From Alkalihalobacillus sp047302405 (lineage in GTDB: Bacteria; Bacillota; Bacilli; Bacillales; Bacillaceae_D): 64,000 bases of DNA. This document shows, one piece after another, positions 61,142 to 64,000 of this stretch (positions are counted from its first letter, which is position 1; each line of letters opens with the position of its first letter). Location: NCBI RefSeq assembly GCF_047302405.1, contig NZ_CP154853.1:558001-622000 (forward strand), given 5' to 3'. The translations under genes and the position numbers were made by a program. The notes under the pieces are model-generated. The model saw nothing but the letters and a program-made list of their open reading frames with translations, made no database searches and had not been told where the DNA came from.

Positions 61142-62524
61142 ATGTTTATGCTGCTAGTGGGGTTGAATTACAAAACGGCTCCTGTCGAGATGAGAGAAAG
61201 GTTCACATTTAGTGATGAGGAACTACCTAATGCTTTAAAGAAGTTAAGAAATTCTAAAAGCATTTTAGAATGTGTCATTATATCTACCTGTAATCGTACG
61301 GAAATTTATGTGGTTGCCGATCAACTACATACAGGCCGCCATTATACGAAGACATTTTTGGCGGAATGGTTTAACATGCCTAAGGATGATTTCTCGATGT
61401 ATTTAGATATTCGAGAAGAGGAGCATGCCGTTGAACATTTATTAAAAGTAGCTTCTGGACTTGATTCGATGATTTTGGGGGAAACGCAAATTCTTGGACA
61501 AGTTCGTAATAGCTTTTTATTTGCTCAAGGTCAACAAGTGACAGGCACGATTTTTAATCATTTATTTAAGCAAGCGATCACATTTGCCAAGCGTGCTCAT
61601 TCGCAGACAGATATTGGGAAGCATGCCGTTTCTGTTAGTTATGCAGCCGTTGAGCTAGGAAAAAAAATCTTTGGTGATTTTTCGAACAAGCATGTGCTTA
61701 TTTTAGGTGCAGGGAAAATGAGTGAACTGACAGCTAAGCACCTTCACGGCAATGGTGCTAAAGATATTACCGTTATTAACCGGACGATCGAAAAAGCGGA
61801 AGAGCTTGCCCTACGTTTTGCTGGTCACGCAAGAGCCTATGAACAGTTAGAAAAAGCCTTGTCAGAAGTTGATATTCTCATAACATCTACAGGGGCACGT
61901 GGGTTTGTGATTACAAAATCGATGGTTGAAAATGTGATGAAACAAAGAAAAGGCAAACCATTATTTATGGTTGATATTGCTGTACCTCGTGATTTAGATC
62001 CTGAGATTGCGTCATTTGATGATGTTTATTTATATGATATAGATGATTTGCAAAACATCGTCGAGGCGAATTTAGCTGAACGGAAAAGAGAAGCGGAAAA
62101 AATTGAATTGATGATGGAAGCAGAGCTCGTTGAATTTAAATCATGGTTAAGTATGCTTGGTGTTGTTCCCATTATTACGGCTTTACGTACAAAGGCACTA
62201 GCCGTTCAAGCGGAGACGATGGAAAGTATTGAGCGTAAAATGCCTAATTTAACGGAACGTGAGCGTAAAGTATTAAGTAAACATACGAAGAGCATTGTAA
62301 ATCAGCTGCTTCGTGATCCTGTTACTCGGGTGAAAGAGCTTGCAGGGGAAGAAAAAGCAGAAGAGGCTCTTGAAATGTTTACGAAAATCTTTGCGTTAGA
62401 GGCTGAATTAGAAGCTCAACAACAACAAGAACGGATAATGAAGGCCGAAGAGCAATGGGAGAATGCCAAAAAACAAGAAATAGCAGCAGTCCAGTCTAGA
62501 CAAAAGGCTGCTGTACGCTCTTAA
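61142..62524 (+). CDS. hemA: Glutamyl-tRNA reductase
   Basis: First committed step of haem synthesis by the C5 pathway, reducing glutamyl-tRNA to glutamate-1-semialdehyde with NADPH. The catalytic cysteine is in STCNRTEIY near residue 50; SGLDSMILGETQILGQVR and the Rossmann motif VLILGAGKMSELTAKHL follow, with a C-terminal dimerisation helix. The ATG at 61142 with GGGGGGTGAG about nine bases upstream gives 460 residues; the eight upstream open codons cover that RBS. Confidence 0.95.
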   Translation: MFMLLVGLNYKTAPVEMRERFTFSDEELPNALKKLRNSKSILECVIISTCNRTEIYVVADQLHTGRHYTKTFLAEWFNMPKDDFSMYLDIREEEHAVEHLLKVASGLDSMILGETQILGQVRNSFLFAQGQQVTGTIFNHLFKQAITFAKRAHSQTDIGKHAVSVSYAAVELGKKIFGDFSNKHVLILGAGKMSELTAKHLHGNGAKDITVINRTIEKAEELALRFAGHARAYEQLEKALSEVDILITSTGARGFVITKSMVENVMKQRKGKPLFMVDIAVPRDLDPEIASFDDVYLYDIDDLQNIVEANLAERKREAEKIELMMEAELVEFKSWLSMLGVVPIITALRTKALAVQAETMESIERKMPNLTERERKVLSKHTKSIVNQLLRDPVTRVKELAGEEKAEEALEMFTKIFALEAELEAQQQQERIMKAEEQWENAKKQEIAAVQSRQKAAVRS

Positions 62525-62543
62525 TGAAGAGGGATGACGGCTC

Positions 62544-63356
62544 GTGAATTGGATTTATCCTATTACGATTGTATTGTATAGCTTAAGTGTCTTTTGTTAT
62601 TTTATCGATTTTTTACAAAACAACCGGAAGGTCAATCGAGTGGCTTTCTGGTTGCTTTCCGTTGTATGGCTATTGCAAACAGGTTATTTTATTATCCGTG
62701 CAGTCTCATTAGATCAAACTCTGATTATTAGCTCATTAGATGGCTTATTTTTTTATGCGTGGACTGTGGTGACGGTTTCGCTTGTGATTAATTGGTATTT
62801 TCGAGTTGATTTTTTAGTGTTTTTTACAAACCTTGTTGGATTTGCGATGCTGGCGTTTAGTTTATTTGCGACCAATACGGAGCGACCAGAGGCTCTCCAT
62901 AGTTTATTAAGCTTTGAATTAATGCTTATTCATATTAGCTTTATCTTTTTATCTTATGCGGCCTTTACATTGGCTTTTGCTTATTCCATTATGTATGTTA
63001 TTCAGCATCAAATGCTGAAAAGAAAAAAATGGGGCAAGCGTCTGCAAAGATTTGGTTCGTTAACAAGTCTCGATAAAATGGCTTTCATTTTTACGATGAT
63101 AGGGGCTCCGCTCTTATTAATTGGTATTATACAAGGGTATATATGGGCAAGTATTCAACTGGATGAGTTCCAGTGGTTTGACCCGAAAGTATTGTCTTCA
63201 TTCCTAACATTATTGATTTATCTCATTTATCTGTATAATAGGGTAGTGAAGCATAAACAAGGGTATGGGTTTGCTCTTTTAAATATCGCAGGCTTTTTAG
63301 TGTTATGTATTAATTATTTTTTATCAAGTCAGTATACAAGTTTTCATTTATGGTAA
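62544..63356 (+). CDS. hemX: HemX membrane protein (cytochrome c assembly-like)
   Basis: 270-residue polytopic membrane protein of the CcsA/HemX group with about eight helices; in B. subtilis it lowers the cellular level of HemA. The start is GTG 62544, 19 bases after hemA, with AAGAGGGATG upstream. The conserved WVVTV-like and histidine-containing helices (MLIHISFIFLSYAAFTLAFA) fit the family. Located in the hemAXC order as in B. subtilis. Confidence 0.9.
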   Translation: MNWIYPITIVLYSLSVFCYFIDFLQNNRKVNRVAFWLLSVVWLLQTGYFIIRAVSLDQTLIISSLDGLFFYAWTVVTVSLVINWYFRVDFLVFFTNLVGFAMLAFSLFATNTERPEALHSLLSFELMLIHISFIFLSYAAFTLAFAYSIMYVIQHQMLKRKKWGKRLQRFGSLTSLDKMAFIFTMIGAPLLLIGIIQGYIWASIQLDEFQWFDPKVLSSFLTLLIYLIYLYNRVVKHKQGYGFALLNIAGFLVLCINYFLSSQYTSFHLW

Positions 63357-63395
63357 AAAGCTGATTAGTAACGGAATGTAGAACGGAGGATTTTG

Positions 63396-64000
63396 ATGAG
63401 AAAAATAGTGATTGGTTCAAGAAAAAGTAATCTGGCCTTAACGCAAACGAACTGGGTCATTGACCAGTTAAAGAAGGTGGGAGCTCCTTTTGAATTTGAA
63501 GTGAAGAAGATTGTTACAAAAGGTGACCGCATTTTAGACGTGACGTTATCAAAAGTTGGTGGTAAAGGTCTATTTGTTAAAGAGATTGAACGCGCTTTAG
63601 CAGATGGTGAGATTGATATGGCGGTTCATAGTATGAAGGATGTTCCTTCTGAGCTGCATCCAGGCTTTACAATTGGGGCGGTGCCAGAGCGGGAAGATCC
63701 TCGTGATGCGTTAATTTCAAATAATCATGTGAAGCTTGCCGATCTTCCAAGTGGTTCTATAGTAGGGACGAGTAGTTTACGTCGTTCGGCCCAATTACTG
63801 GCAGAGCGTCCTGATTTAGAAGTTCAATGGATTCGTGGAAATGTGGAAACAAGACTTAGCAAATTAGAGGACGAAAACTTTGATGCGATTATTTTAGCTG
63901 CAGCGGGTTTAAAAAGGCTGGGTTATTCAGAAGAGCTTATTACAGAGTACCTTGATACAGAAACGTGCATTCCGGCTGTTGGTCAAGGAGCTCTCGGGAT
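63396..64000 (+). CDS. hemC: Porphobilinogen deaminase (hydroxymethylbilane synthase), 3' partial
   Basis: Polymerises four porphobilinogens to hydroxymethylbilane. ATG 63396 with CGGAGGAT upstream opens IVIGSRKSNLALTQTNWVID, then LFVKEIERALADGEIDMAVH and SMKDVP, GTSSLRRSAQ, WIRGNVETRLSKL and LAAAGLKRLG, all diagnostic. The frame runs to the end of the window (about 201 codons of some 310), so the cofactor cysteine near residue 240 is outside. Confidence 0.95.
   Translation, partial: MRKIVIGSRKSNLALTQTNWVIDQLKKVGAPFEFEVKKIVTKGDRILDVTLSKVGGKGLFVKEIERALADGEIDMAVHSMKDVPSELHPGFTIGAVPEREDPRDALISNNHVKLADLPSGSIVGTSSLRRSAQLLAERPDLEVQWIRGNVETRLSKLEDENFDAIILAAAGLKRLGYSEELITEYLDTETCIPAVGQGALG

Overview
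The window is a low-GC chromosomal segment from an endospore-forming member of the Bacillaceae. The evidence is GerA-type germinant receptor genes, gerE, gerM, paired lonB-lonA, bacilliredoxin brxC, and a gene order close to the Bacillus subtilis polX-mutS2-...-hemAXC region. Strong Shine-Dalgarno sites and many hairpin-plus-T terminators fit Firmicutes. No species can be named from sequence alone.

Layout. 1-3.6 kb: germination receptor operon (order B-A-C). 3.8-8.5 kb: polX, mutS2, yshE and a 27-residue membrane peptide. 8.9-9.3 kb: first 52-bp tandem array. 9.6-17.3 kb: lcfA, etfBA, trxA, uvrC, and lysC under a lysine riboswitch, with an internal start for the beta subunit. 17.4-24.6 kb: yslB (minus), sdhCAB, gerE (minus, with a sigma-K-like promoter), ptsHI. 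24.9-30.5 kb: ysmB, racE, a second and larger 52-bp array, gerM, rph, an ITPase gene and a phosphoesterase gene. 31.1-31.25 kb: tRNA-Gly(TCC) and tRNA-Arg(TCT). 31.25-37.5 kb: a heavily decayed prophage behind the tRNA-Arg gene. It contains an integrase remnant, an antirepressor remnant, an IS4 transposase fragment, a phage regulator and an HNH endonuclease remnant, mixed with a few intact small genes and a strong candidate for a structured RNA. 37.8-41.8 kb: ydeI-like, brxC, a glutaredoxin, patatin and MOSC genes, and two small minus-strand genes. 42.3-51.1 kb: ilvD and the T-box-controlled ilvBHC-leuBCD cluster, which lacks leuA. 51.4-64 kb: ysoA, tig, clpX, lonB, lonA, ysxC and the start of hemAXC.

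Most of the window is housekeeping: branched-chain and aspartate-family amino acid synthesis, electron transfer (SDH, ETF), proteostasis (Tig, ClpX, Lon), DNA repair (MutS2, UvrC, PolX), PTS phosphotransfer, haem synthesis and sporulation. The accessory interest lies in the prophage scar (structured RNA at about 33.5 kb; intact membrane/coiled-coil cassette at 35.3-36.6 kb) and in the two related 52-bp arrays that lie between conserved genes 17 kb apart.
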